Assembly (NCBI GenBank): GCA_033239525.1
Contig: BSYO01000024.1
Span: forward strand, 2,508,128-2,572,127
Direction of reading: 5' to 3'
DNA: 64,000 nt
Origin: Nepenthes gracilis
Taxonomy: Eukaryota; Streptophyta; Magnoliopsida; Caryophyllales; Nepenthaceae
Shown: in pieces, positions 11,798 through 22,175 of the stretch
Layout of the letters: each line of letters starts with the position of its first letter
Numbering within the stretch: the stretch's first letter is position 1
Translations under genes and position numbers: made by a program
Notes under the pieces: generated by a model
Databases searched by the model: none
What the model saw: the letters and a program-made list of their open reading frames with translations, nothing else
Told to the model about the DNA's origin: nothing

Positions 11798-12941
11798 TAC
11801 ACTATAGTCGACGGGCAGCTGTATCGCCGCGACTACTCGACTGCATACCTCAGTTGCCTAACCCAGAAAAGACGAATTACGTCTTGAATGAAGTGCACCT
11901 TGAGATTTGTGGATCGCACGTGGGCGGCAAAAACCTAGCATTCAAGATCATGCGGTAGGGCTGCTATTGGCCCTCGATGAAAAAGGATACACTCGAGTTT
12001 GTAAAAAGGTGCGAAAGCTATTAGCTTCACGGCAACCATCATCACAAGCCGTCCGTCGAGCTGAAATCCCTTCAGGTGCCGTGGCCCTTTGCGCAATGGG
12101 GCTTGACATTCTTGGCCCATTTTCCATTGCAACCGGGCAAAGAAAGTTCATCATAATGGGCATTGACTACTTCACAAAGTGGGTTGAGGCTGTCCTGTTG
12201 GCCAAGATCACAGAACAGACGTACTTGAGTTCATTTGTCAGAACATCATCAGCAAATTTGACGTTCCAGAAGTTATTGTGACTAACAACGGAACTCAATT
12301 CTCGGAGAAAAACGCTTCACCAAGTATTACACCAACTTTGAAATTACGCTGGTCCACACTTCGGTGGCATACCCCAAGCAAATGGACAGGTGGAGGTCAC
12401 GAATCGAACGCTACTCCACGGGTTCAATACCAAGTTGGAGGACGTAGGGGGCTCCTTGGTAAACGAGCTCGCGTCAGTCCTTTGGTCTTATCGAACAACT
12501 CCAAAGAAACCAACAAGTGAGACGCCCTTCAGCCTTTGCTACGAGACTGAAGCAGTGATCTCGGTCGAAATTGGGCTCCCAAGTCTTAGGGAGGAATCTT
12601 TCGACCCGCAGGGGAACTCCCAGAAAATTCAGGAACATCTTGACTTGATAGAAGAAGCCCGCGATACCGCTAGAATATGAACCGTACCCTACCAATATCA
12701 AGTCGCTCGCTACTACAACAAGAAGGTAAAAATGAGGCAGCTCGATATTGGAGACTTGGTCTTACGGAGCATCGAGGCCACGGGAAAGGTGGCCGGCCGG
12801 AACAAGTTCTCCGCGAATTGGGAAGGACATTTTCTAATCTCTGTCGTCCTGCGAAACGGGACAGACAAGCTCTGGAACTAAGATGAAAAGTTGGTTCTGT
12901 GGACGTGGAACACAATCCACCTCAAACGCTACTTCCAATAG
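11798..12941 (+). pseudogene. Integrase of element A (broken; catalytic Asp changed)
   Basis: Starting from YTIVDGQLYRRDY (about 11800), the zinc-binding and catalytic parts are spread over several frames. ALCAMGLDILGPF (about 12095) carries the first catalytic Asp. The second, in the motif TDNGTQF, reads Thr-Asn-Asn-Gly at 12281-12292: the Asp codon became AAC at 12284-12286. The C-terminal part has LPSLREESFDPQ and YYNKKVKMRQLDIGDLVLR, followed by the family end at TAG 12939-12941. Stops near 11887, 11956 and 12677 and frameshifts make it non-functional. Confidence 0.85.
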
Positions 12942-13084
12942 GGACCCAGGTATGTATTTTGCATAATTATATGTGATCATTTGTGTGCACAATTCAATTA
13001 ATAAAACAAATGTTTCCTTAGCATTCTGCGTATGCATATATATGTGGTTTTCATTACAGGTTCGAAACGACCAAAGTTGTCCCT

Positions 13085-13315
13085 AAATCGGGAGGGTCTT
13101 TACCCTCTCGTTACTAGACCCTGGTCATCCAAGCTGCTCATGAGCGGTCGTATTTAAACCCTGGTCATCCAAGTAGCCTATGAGCGGTCGTATAAAAACT
13201 CTGGTCATCCAGGCGGTCCATAAGCGGTCGTATCTAAACCCTGATCATTCAGGCGGCCCATGAGTGGTCGTATTTTAACCTTGGTCATCCAAGTGGCTCA
13301 TTAGCGGTCGAAAAA
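13085..13315 (+). repeat. Minisatellite in the 3' region of element A
   Basis: About five copies of a roughly 41-44 bp unit built on CCTGGTCATCCAAG and CATGAGCGGTCGTAT, starting after the end of pol. Element B has a diverged, opposite-strand equivalent at about 21930-22175. Plant Tat/Ogre elements are known for such hypervariable tandem repeats downstream of pol. Confidence 0.9.
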
Positions 13316-13699
13316 ATCTTAGGGGGCTAACGCAGCACACGCGACGACCTCCTTCATAAGGAGATAGTGTGATCAATCAACAATTGTCGATTGGAGCAAA
13401 ACGCTCCACTAAAGCAGGCCACCCAAGTTTGCACCTGGGCAATGCCACCATGCTTTACCCACAAGAGAATTCTCAGCCGGCTTAATACACGCGACGGCCT
13501 AAAAAAACGCCATCGATATCCCAAAAACAAGGCGGGTGGCCAACTCACAGAAATCCTGCCCAGTTGGTCGCCAAGAAAGACGTAGAAGCAAAATACAAAA
13601 AGTAGCTATAAAAGGCAAGAACGAGTGACATGCATGAAGCTACTTATATTATTGCTAAATGGAAAGATACATCATTGAATTCAAAAAAAAAAAAAAAAG

Positions 13700-15439
13700 C
13701 CACAATCACAAAAGCTATGGAGGCGGCGGTGGCCCTTGTCTGTCTCGAGGCTCCCCCATGAGGTTGTCGCGACGCTGTGCTGACCGGTTAGACAAATTGA
13801 TAAGATCCACAGGGAAGTCAGGATCAACTAGCCGCACAATACATCAGCTAATGTTGATCCCTTCTCACAACCGCGTCAGCATCATGCTCTCAACCTCATG
13901 GGAACAGATACGGAGGCTCAGGTCTTTTTCTAGGGTAGCCATTTGCCCAACAAGTTGATTAAGGCGCCCTTTAGCACGTTCGTTCTACTCTTTCAAACGG
14001 GCGACCTCTGCTTTCAAGTTTAAGTTCGCCGCCTCCATGCCCGCCAGAACAGACTCTAAGGCAGCCACGTCCTCTCGTTGCTCCGCCTCCAGAGCCACCA
14101 GCTTAGCATCGAGCCAGGCAATCTCCCTGTCTCTATTGGAGATCACCAAGTCTCTCTGCCTGATCGCCTTAGCAACCGCGCTAGATACTTTGTCAACCTG
14201 CAAAAAAAAGGGGGGTTAGAAAAGGCAAATTAAGAGATAAGGCGGGCAACAGAATTTATGCCTCCCAAATTCTTCATGCTGGCCTGTCTGGGCCTCGCAC
14301 CCAATTCGATGCAAAAGGCGGTGAGTCAAGAAGGGGACCCACGTAAGCAGGGCTGGTGGTGACCTAGCTATGAACTCTGCCATTGGATCCTCAGGAATAT
14401 CCTCCGTCCTGGCTGATTCCCTGGGAACAGTGGGGGCCTCCAAAATTGGTTCCTGCTATTCAGTCGGAATTACCACAATAGGCGGTCCAACCGATGGCTC
14501 CTGTGGCCCAGGCACCTTGATGGATGGCTCCCGAATCGACCCCGACGACGCAGGCTGCGCCAGAACAACGCCGCCGCTCAACCTGGCCTCCCAGATGCGG
14601 CGCCAACACCCACAAAATGTCCAGCAGAGAGGTAGTCAAGCACTGAGGACGACGATGAAGGCATCACCGAGGCTGCCCTCTTTTGTATTGGACTGGGAGG
14701 ACTTGCAACAGATGGGTGGGGACGAATGATGAAACCCTTCTTCCTCTTCTTTCTCTGCAAGACCTCCGGCGGTGAGATTTTTAATTTTCTAGACTGGAGA
14801 CGGAGGCCCTCACTTGGCCTTCACTGCCTCCACACGAGAGACCAAGTGGTCTCTCCGGAAGTTTCCTAAATTATTCTCCACTAGATTAACCAGCCACTCC
14901 AGGGACACCGTCTCCGCCTCCGAAGGTACCCCCGTATACACCTCAGGCACCTGGCCCCACTCATTTGGCAAAGGCCAGGACTCTCCCACATTAATAAAAA
15001 AGAACCAGTTCTTCCAATTCTTGAAGGAGTCATATATGGCGGTGCTTATCTTAAGATCGCCACGGGGGATATAGAAATCCACTTCCGCTCCCTGATTGAT
15101 CTTGAAGATCCCTCTAACCATTGACATCATCAACAGCCTCGAGCGTTGACAAAGGAAAATACAAAGGGAGCACAGGTACCTGATGGCATTGTCATGAAAC
15201 TGAGCGATGAGGACCTGAAGCACCCGAAAAATAGACATCAGCTCGTCGGGGACTGAAAGACGGAGCCCACTCCTAAAATGAGCTTCGTATACGGTCATGA
15301 AGCTCGTGGGCGGCAAGAAAGCTCTGTCGTCCTTCCCTGGAACGCGGAAGGCGATCTCTTGTGGAATGTTGTACTGAACGTACAAGTCTTTCACGTTATT
15401 TTCTCTCAAGATGGAGGCCATGTCAGCAACGGAGGCTAT
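13700..15439 (-). pseudogene. Antisense ORF (aORF) of element A, spliced, Transposase_28-like
   Basis: A gene on the strand opposite to gag-pol. The first part (to the stop at 14810) is open and carries a domain with PPTSFMTVYEAHFRSGLRL, IAQFHDNAIRYLCSLCIF and FKNWKNWFFFINVG. It resembles the family that Pfam calls a putative gypsy-type transposon (Transposase_28, from memory). Its role is unknown. The ATG used in element B is ATA here (15439-15437); the next ATG is at 15421. After several stops a coiled-coil-like part follows (14197-13985, rich in Glu, Ala and Leu), preceded by an intron of about 64 bp (14261-14198) with acceptor TTTTTTGCAG but a GC donor. The far end has PDFPVDLINLSNRS (about 13815), matching the end of the B copy. 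Confidence 0.7.
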
Positions 15440-15711
15440 GGTCAGAGTTAGGATTTTTCTTCTTCTCAAACGGAATAAGGAAGATAGAAACAAGGAAGGC
15501 ACAGGAAATTCAAAATGAAACAAGCAGGCAATTTAAAAAACCCATATGAATACAAAACCATCTCGAAAGCCTGCGCTATCATTACCGCCGCGTGTCGTTT
15601 TCCTAAAAGAAGGCTGTCGAATCAAATCCTCCAACTCATTAAATACCGGGATCTTGAACGTACCACATAGAGACACGTGGCATACTTTTCTGATAGGATG
15701 GCTAATGACCC

Positions 15712-15829
15712 ATGCTTCCTTCTCTAAGTTGCTCGGAAACTTCCCAAAAGAACGGTCAATAAATCCGGTCAATGCTTCCTTCTCCAAGTCACTTGAAAAC
15801 TTTCCAAGAACAGTCAATAAATCCGGTCA
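15712..15829. repeat. Two 58-60 bp direct repeats upstream of the element A aORF, with GGTCAA boxes
   Basis: Units at 15712-15771 and 15772-15829 each begin ATGCTTCCTTCTC and end AAATCCGGTCA. Seen from the aORF strand they carry TTGACC/TTGACT W-box-like motifs. They lie between the aORF start and the 3' LTR, in the place of an aORF promoter. Element B has analogous repeats at 19040-19145. Confidence 0.75.
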
Positions 15830-15936
15830 ATGTTTTAGAATTACTTAAGCTCCTCTTCAGACGGGCAACGACTCCATCAGCAAAAATAAGCGCATCCTAT
15901 CATAAACATGCCGGAGGCCAGAATCCTGTCCACCGG

Positions 15937-15949
15937 CATGGGGGGCTAG
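15937..15949 (+). promoter_or_regulatory. Polypurine tract of element A
   Basis: CATGGGGGGCTAG directly precedes the 3' LTR. The identical 13-mer borders the 3' LTR of element B (18930-18942, minus strand), so it is the plus-strand primer site. Confidence 0.8.
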
Positions 15950-16975
15950 TAATGGGTAGGCCTATAGCTGGTAGACCCAATAAGAAAAATGGCCCAAAGT
16001 TCCAAAAAGTCCAGACGCGTGTTAGACGATCAAAGCGTTCCCTCAAAACGGTCAATATTTCTGTTGACCAGAAGTACTGTAACATTAGGACACGAAAAGA
16101 TACAAAACCTAAGACGGGCCAAGCCCAATTTGATAGGCATTCTCGTACACGACAAGCAACGGTCATTTTCCTAATTTCACGCCTTCCTTGAAGTCAATCT
16201 CCTCTAAAGAAAGAACCAACAGATTCAGCGCTCTTCCCATGAGGAAGGCGCCAGATTCTCTCTCCTAGCCAACAATGGAGTCTAACGGTCACAAAAATTC
16301 AAAAGGGAGATAAATAATCTAGAGACCCGTTGCCCGCTCAGAAAGGAAACGATCCCATCAGATCACGCCAGTCAAGCCTTCCTACTCAAAGAAGGCCGCC
16401 CGACACCAGGCAATGGATCACGCTTTCCTAACCAATGAAGGTTACACTCCCCACCGCCTACATAACCCCAAAGTCTCCACTCTGGATGAACACGATCTGA
16501 ATCACAAACACAAACGCAAAAATACAACGCAGTGCTTGAGTATACTTACTCTCAATCGCTTACTTTGCCAATCCCACTCCAAGCCTCCAGATTTCAGAGA
16601 CTTCTCCCGCTTCCTAAGAATCGTCCTTCTAAGCTTCCATGCTTTCAGGATGTAGCTCTCACTCGTTCCTTGCGAACATTGAGTCGGGAAATCATACTCT
16701 CAATGAGTCACGAGAACGTCTCTAAATCTACAGGCCAACACTCCCACCAATCTCATTCTCGCTCTCTCTCTCTTATTTATCAGTTCACCTTCTCAAAGTT
16801 CAAAAGCTTGTTACTGACTTGAACGTCGGAGTATTTTCGGTAGGACAACATCCCGTCGGCATCTGACTTCTTGTTTACTGTAGTGGTGTGCAGGATTTAG
16901 ACTCGGTGAATGAAGTCAGATACAAACAATCAAGCGAATTTGAATCAGTTCGAAGTCGGCTCCAAGTACACATCA
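15950..16975 (+). repeat. 3' LTR of element A
   Basis: A 1,026 bp copy of the 5' LTR. It starts TAATGGGTAGGCC (TG has become TA) and ends AGTACACATCA. Most differences from the 5' LTR are transitions. The matching CCGAT duplication follows at 16976-16980. An inverted W-box pair lies at 16050-16055 and 16064-16069. Confidence 0.92.
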
Positions 16976-16980
16976 CCGAT

Positions 16981-17575
16981 CATAATTTTTACATAAACCC
17001 AATATATATTTATTTTAAATACAATTTTAAATAAACAAAAACTATATTAATACCATCAAAAAATTATTCTAACATAGATTTGATTTAAATATAATCCAAA
17101 TTGTCAAAAAATTACCAAAAGTATTACTGGTTGGCTTTGAATTTATATTATTGGTGTAAAATATGGGATGTAGGAATTGGCCCATGAAATTTAAAATTAG
17201 TATTTTAGTCATAATTCTAATTTTATTGCTTGATATGATTAAGAATTAGAATTTTAATTTTGTGTTTAATTATTTGGAGTTGAAAAATAGTATATGATAG
17301 TTATTTATAAATTTTAAAAATAAAATAAATAATTATAATTATGATGTTAAAAATTATCTATCAATTAGATATAATAAAACTAAACAATGTGTGACCTATT
17401 GGATAAAATATTTTTGATCATTTGAGTTGGATAGAAGTAAAGCAGCTATAAGTATTATTTAAAAAGAATAAAAGCAAATATTATAATAAATAGTATTGTT
17501 TAAAAACATATTAACTTAATATATTTTTATAAAATATTATATATATCTAAAAATAAACTTTTTAAAATACATTTT
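16981..17575. other. AT-rich spacer between elements A and B
   Basis: About 595 bp with no coding potential, apparently the old insertion-site DNA. Its last five bases, ATTTT (17571-17575), would be the target duplication of element B, but the partner copy is lost in the gap. Confidence 0.5.
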
Positions 17576-18929
17576 TGATGCGTACCTGGATCCGACTTCG
17601 AACGGGTTCGGATTCTTCTGGATGGCTTGAACCGGCTCCGTTCACCGAGTACGAATCCTGCACACCACTAAACAAACGAGAGGTCAGCGTTAACGGCGGG
17701 ATGTAATCCCACCGATAACACTCCGACGCTCAAGTCAGTGAACAGCCTTCAATAGAAGGAACTGAAAGAGAGTGAAAGCGATAGGAGAGGGGAAAGGAGT
17801 GTCTTGCTCCAGATGTCAGAAAGGCGCAAGTCCTTTCTCGTATCTGGAAGGTGGGAAGGCAGAGAACGTGTGTAGGAACCCGTTCGTTGCCTTGGAGTTG
17901 GAGTGTGTTTGAGGGTTTGGCTGCTGGGAACCAGAGCTTGTTTCTCAGAGCACTTAGGGTTTTCTGTCTCGGTCTGAGTTTTTTAGAGAGAGAGAGAGAG
18001 TTGTTTGTATGCCCCTGTTCAAGAAGGCGTCAATGTGTGCATCCAAGAGAGCGTGTCCTGGATGCTGGATCCAGGACCTCTTTTATGGCAAAGATGGTGA
18101 TCTTCCTTCTTTGGAAGGAATCATCCTCCTTGTGATCTGTGGCCGGCCTTCCTTCTGGAGGCTGAGGCCTGTTGCCCAATTGTGGTGGATTGTTTCCTTC
18201 TGAGGCAGTCAACCACTTTCCAAGTTAACTTCCTTCCTTACCGTTGAGGTTCCTTGGCTGGCAAGGAGTTGGAAGGATCTGGCGCCTTCCTTATTCAAGG
18301 GCGCTAATCTTTGTGATATTCCCTTTAAGATCGTGGAATATCCTTGGAAGATCGTGGCTGGCTTTGTTATGACTGATGGGCCTAAACGGGTCAGGCCCAT
18401 TACTGTCAGAAAGCTTTTCGGAGCCCAATGTGCAGAGAGAGGACGGTCAACGCCAGGGGTTGACCGCCTGCGTGAATGTTGGCCGCCCTCATGGAAGGCG
18501 TCCGTCGTTGGACTCCATTTGGGCTATGGGCCTGAGTAAGTCGGAGCCCACATCGTAGAAGGGCCTCGTTTGGGCTCAAGATGCGTAGGGGAGCATTGGC
18601 CAACATCTGGGTTGACCGTCTGCTTGTTGGCCGCCTTCGTGGAGAACGAAGAGAGCGGCGGGCGGCCAACTGATGGGCTGTGGGCCTGTATGGAATAGGC
18701 CCATTAGTGTTCCAAAGCTTCTGAAGGCCCAACAAATCAAGTCAACGCGGGTTGACCAAGCCAGGAGCAGATGATGGTATGTCTGGTCTGGTCAACGCCG
18801 ACGTTGACCGTCCCTGGGCCTCTCAGTTCCTAGGCCCATCCTCTTATTGGGCCGTTAGAAACGTTGACTGGCCTTAATGGGCTTTCGTTGACCTTTCTTT
18901 GGGCCAGCCCAGTATTGGTGTACCCATCA
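17576..18929 (-). repeat. 3' LTR of element B
   Basis: 1,354 bp. Read on the minus strand it starts TGATGGGTACACC and ends GGATCCAGGTACGCATCA; the final bases are the same as those of the LTR of A and of the solo LTR at 60984-62079. The TGACTTGAGCGTCGGAGTG motif occurs near 17735 (complement). The plus-strand view shows many TGGGCC/GGCCCA motifs and inverted W-boxes (18445-18465 and 18790-18809). The partner LTR is not in the window. Confidence 0.88.
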
Positions 18930-18942
18930 CTAGCCCCCCATG
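18930..18942 (-). promoter_or_regulatory. Polypurine tract of element B
   Basis: The complement of CTAGCCCCCCATG, identical to the tract of element A, adjoining the 3' LTR start at 18929. Confidence 0.8.
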
Positions 18943-19039
18943 CTGGTGGTCAGATTTCTGGCCTCCAGTATGTTCATGATGGGACATTTTTCCTTGTCTT
19001 GAGAATCCTATGGAAACTTATAAAGGCTTGAAGGAGGGT

Positions 19040-19145
19040 TTGACCGGAATCGCTGACCGTTTTGGTCAATTCCGGAGTACCATAATTGTTGACCGTCCTG
19101 GCCAATTCCGGAGTTCCAGAATTGTTGACCGTCCTGGCCAACTCT
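19040..19145 (+). repeat. TTGACCG-bearing direct repeats upstream of the element B aORF
   Basis: Three diverged copies of a unit of about 37 bp with GTTGACCGTCCTGGCCAATTC as core, between the 3' LTR and the aORF start. A TATA-like ACTTATAAAGG lies just upstream near 19016. The place and the W-box-like content mirror 15712-15829 in element A. Confidence 0.7.
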
Positions 19146-19506
19146 GGGAATGATTTCTGCCAGCTTTTACCCGGACTGTAAGGCAGAACGCGACACGTGT
19201 CCTCCTTTGGTTGGATGGAGATCCGGGTCATTAATACGCCAGAGATCCGTCCTTTGGCAGGTCAAGTGGAGTGACGACGTGGCAGCACTCGACAGAGCAT
19301 TAATGAGGGGTTTCGTGCGGGAGTCCCATTGTTTGGCTGGATCGAATGAGGAGTTGACATGTGGCAATTCTGACGGCGTCCTTTGTAAGCTTGGCGCCTA
19401 AGTTTTCCTTCCGTTTTGTTCGAAATCGATTCGCTTTGACCTTTCGTCTTCCTCATTTTCATTTCGCAGACAAACCTCTCAAGAAACCCTAGAACCTTTT
19501 CCAACC

Positions 19507-21382
19507 ATGGCATCCGTTGCGGACTTCTCATCTGACTTGAGGGAGGGTGACATCAAGGCCTTGTGCGTTGAATTCAATATTAGAAGGAGATGGCACAGAG
19601 GGTTCCGGCGCAGATTTAAATAGCCTCTTGCCCACCGGAAGGCTACTTCACTGTTTACGAGGCTCACCTGAGGAGTGGCCTTCGTCTGCCGATGCCGGAG
19701 GAGCTCGAATCAATCATAGCGGCCTTCCATGTTCCCATTGCTCAGCTTCACGCCAACGCATTGAGGTATATTTGTACTTTGTGTATTTTCGCCCGGAAGC
19801 TCGATCAGAAGTTTAGGATGTCTGGCCTTAAGGTCGTCTTTAAGATATCCCAGGGGGCGGAGTGGATCTCTCTCAGCCCCCGTACGGGAATAAAAATTAG
19901 TACGGCCATCCATGACTCCCTCAAGAACTGGAAAAACCGGTTCTTCTTTGTAAAGGTGGGAGACAAGTGGCCTATCGCGCGGGTCTGGGGTAAGGTCCCG
20001 GAAGTACACTTGGGTACGCCGTCTGCGGCGGAGAATGCCGCCTATGCCTGGCTGACCAAGGCGATTCGGCAGAACCCTGATGCGTTCAGGAGGGACTTTC
20101 TGGTTTCTGCGGAGGAAACCAAAAAGGTTGAATGGGGACCGCCGTCGCCAGTCCAAAAGCCGTACCCTCCAATTAAAATGTTGAAGCCGGATGATTCGAA
20201 GAAGTTGCTCATCCGTCCGGTGTCTTCGGAGGAGGCTGCTGAGGCGATTGCCACGTCCTCATCTTCCTCTTCGCAGATTGACCTTGTGATCGCGGGATTT
20301 GCGGTGGTCCCGTGAGCACTTCCGGGAACGGAGAGGTCCGTTAAGGGTAGGTTGGAGGGTGCCGGAGGAGTCATCTCGGCGCAGCCCTTGCGGGGCGACG
20401 CCGACTCCGGCGCTGCTCGGATGGGATCCGCAGAGGAGCGCTCGCGGCGTGCTCGAAGGTTCACGTGTTTACATTATAGAGCCGTCGTCCCGAGTTGCTT
20501 CACCCGCTGCTGTCCCAAAGGCAGTCAGGAGAAAGAAACTTGCCGCCGCTATTTTAGAGGCTGCAAGAGAGGAGCCTGCCGTCGCTGCTCCAGAGGCTGC
20601 AAGAGAGGAGCCTGCTGCAGCCGCTCCAGAGGCTGCAGGAGAGGAGCCTGCTGTAGCTGCTCCAGAGACTGCCAGAGAGGAGCCTGCTGCTGCCGTTGAA
20701 GATGACGAATCCTTGGAAAGAATCCTGGAGGAAGCAGCAGTGTGCTCAGCACGAGAGGATGCTCCCGTCCCTCCACCACCCGAGGCACGGTGGAGGCTGG
20801 GCCCAAGGGACCCACGAGGAAATTTATGGAGGTATGGTTCTTTATGGTTAATTTCCGTGCTTTGCCCTTTGAGGTTTCTAACCTGTCTTTTGTTGTTGTT
20901 TGTGCAGCCGTTGAAGGTCGCTTCGTGCACTTTTTAAGGCAATGGTGCGGCGTGACGAGGCTCTAGCCGAGAAGGATGCGGAGATAGCTGGTTGGATGCC
21001 AAGCCGGCCGCCGGGAGGGGAGCTTCGTGAGAGCAGACGGCCGCTCTTGAGGCCGTTATGGGGGGCGTGGAGGCAGAGAACGCCATGTTGAAGGCGGAAG
21101 TTGCTCGTCTAAAGGAAGAGGACGATCGCCCGAGAGCGAGCAATAAACGCCACAGAGATCGAGCCGCATTGCAAAGAACGAGTTAGCCTCACGGATGACC
21201 CCTCTTGAGGTGGGGCGCACTACACGCTCGGCTGTTGGAGGGGCTCAACATTGGGCGTCGCGTTGCACGGTTGATCGCTCCGGACTTCCCGGTGGAGTTC
21301 ATCAATCAAAGAAACCGCAGCCGCAATGCAAAGAAGATTTGGTGGGAGAGCCAGAGACGGCCCGGGGTGGTCCGTGATTTGT
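19507..21382 (+). pseudogene. Antisense ORF (aORF) of element B, spliced, Transposase_28-like
   Basis: Runs opposite to gag-pol of element B. It starts at ATG 19507 (MASVADFSSDLRE). A one-base shift and a stop near 19620 interrupt it, then 19692-20315 is open: VPIAQLHANALRYICTLCIF, VFKISQGAEW, KISTAIHDSLKNWKNRFFFVKVG and the downstream PEVHLGTPSAAENAAYAWL. These segments align with the A copy over the same length. After another shift come Ala/Glu repeats (20562-20700). An intron of 76 bp, 20832-20907 (G|GTATGG...TTTGTGCAG), is followed by Glu-rich sequence and an end with PDFPVEFINQRNRS near 21280 and RRPGVVRDL before the stop near 21380. Function unknown; similar antisense genes are known in Tat elements such as Grande and RIRE2. 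Confidence 0.72.
20562..20700 (+). repeat. Coding minisatellite in the aORF of element B
   Basis: About four copies of a 36 bp unit encoding variants of the 12-mer AREEPAVAAPEA. No such array is apparent in the A copy, so it expanded after the two subfamilies split. Confidence 0.85.
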
Positions 21383-21929
21383 AGCCTTGTATTATTGTTT
21401 TCTGGATAGCATGTACACCGCAAAACATTTAATGAAATGGAAATCCTTTTAGCTCGAGTATCCATTGCCTTTTAATGCTTTGTGCTTGCTTTGTTTGCAT
21501 GGGTTTTGTGCATGAGGCGGCCAACTTAGTTGGCGGCGCGCCGTGCCTCGATGGCCTAAGGAGCCGAGCCCCGGGCTTAGAAGGTGGTTGCGTTAACCAA
21601 CCTTGCAGACGCTGCCCAAGCGAGAACTTGGGCAGTTAGTGTTAGAGAAGGAGTGCTTCTCGTTATCGTTTATCCACGCTACCCTTTTACGGAGAAGGTT
21701 GGTGCGTGGGGTTGCCAACTTGGTTGGCTGGCTGCTTAAGGAGTGAGGTCCTTAAGTCAGGCAGGCGGTTGAGAGAACCAGCCTGGTGGTGCCGTTCAAG
21801 TGAAGACTTGGGCTGCTAATGTTGGAGAAGGAATGCTTCTCCCTTCGACCGTCGTTGGTAGCGTTTCTTTGCTCCCGAAAAAGAGGTCGTCGCGTGTGCC
21901 ATTCTTGCCCCCTAAGGTTTTTAGACCGC

Positions 21930-22175
21930 TACGGGCTACTTGGATGACCAATGTTTAGTACGACCACTATTAGGCCGCTCGGATGACCGAGGTTTCAGAC
22001 CGCTCCTGGGCCACTTGGATGACCAAGGTTTAAGACCGCTCATGGGCCACCTGGATGACCAGGGTTTCAGACCGCTCATGGGCCACCTAGATGACTAGGA
22101 TTTAAGACCACTATGGGCCACCTGGATGACCAGGGTTTTAGGCCACTTTCGGCCACCTAGATGACTAGGGTTTAA
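21930..22175 (-). repeat. Minisatellite in the 3' region of element B
   Basis: About six to seven copies of a roughly 35-40 bp unit containing GGGCCACCTGGATGACCAGGG and GACCGCTCATG. It is the complementary, diverged counterpart of the array at 13085-13315 in element A and lies in the same place between pol and aORF. Confidence 0.9.

Larger units (their letters stand above)
3821..16975 (+). mobile_element. Element A: full-length degenerate Ty3/gypsy retrotransposon, Tat lineage
   Basis: The element is bounded by two LTRs and by a perfect 5 bp target duplication, CCGAT, at 3816-3820 and 16976-16980. Order along the plus strand: 5' LTR, primer-binding site, gag, protease, reverse transcriptase, RNase H, a second archaeal-type RNase H, integrase, minisatellite, antisense ORF, polypurine tract, 3' LTR. 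The double RNase H and the antisense ORF near the 3' end are known marks of the Tat lineage (relatives: Retand, Ogre, Grande, RIRE2). Removing the nested 2,538 bp solo LTR and its 5 bp duplication gives about 10.6 kb, a normal size. Every coding domain has stops or frameshifts, so it cannot be autonomous. The two LTRs differ mostly by C-to-T and G-to-A changes, as expected after long cytosine methylation. Confidence 0.93.

Noticed and set aside
15546..16191. Plus-strand frames of 100 and 139 codons at the 3' LTR edge of element A
   Set aside because: They cross the LTR border and the aORF promoter repeats and have no family features.
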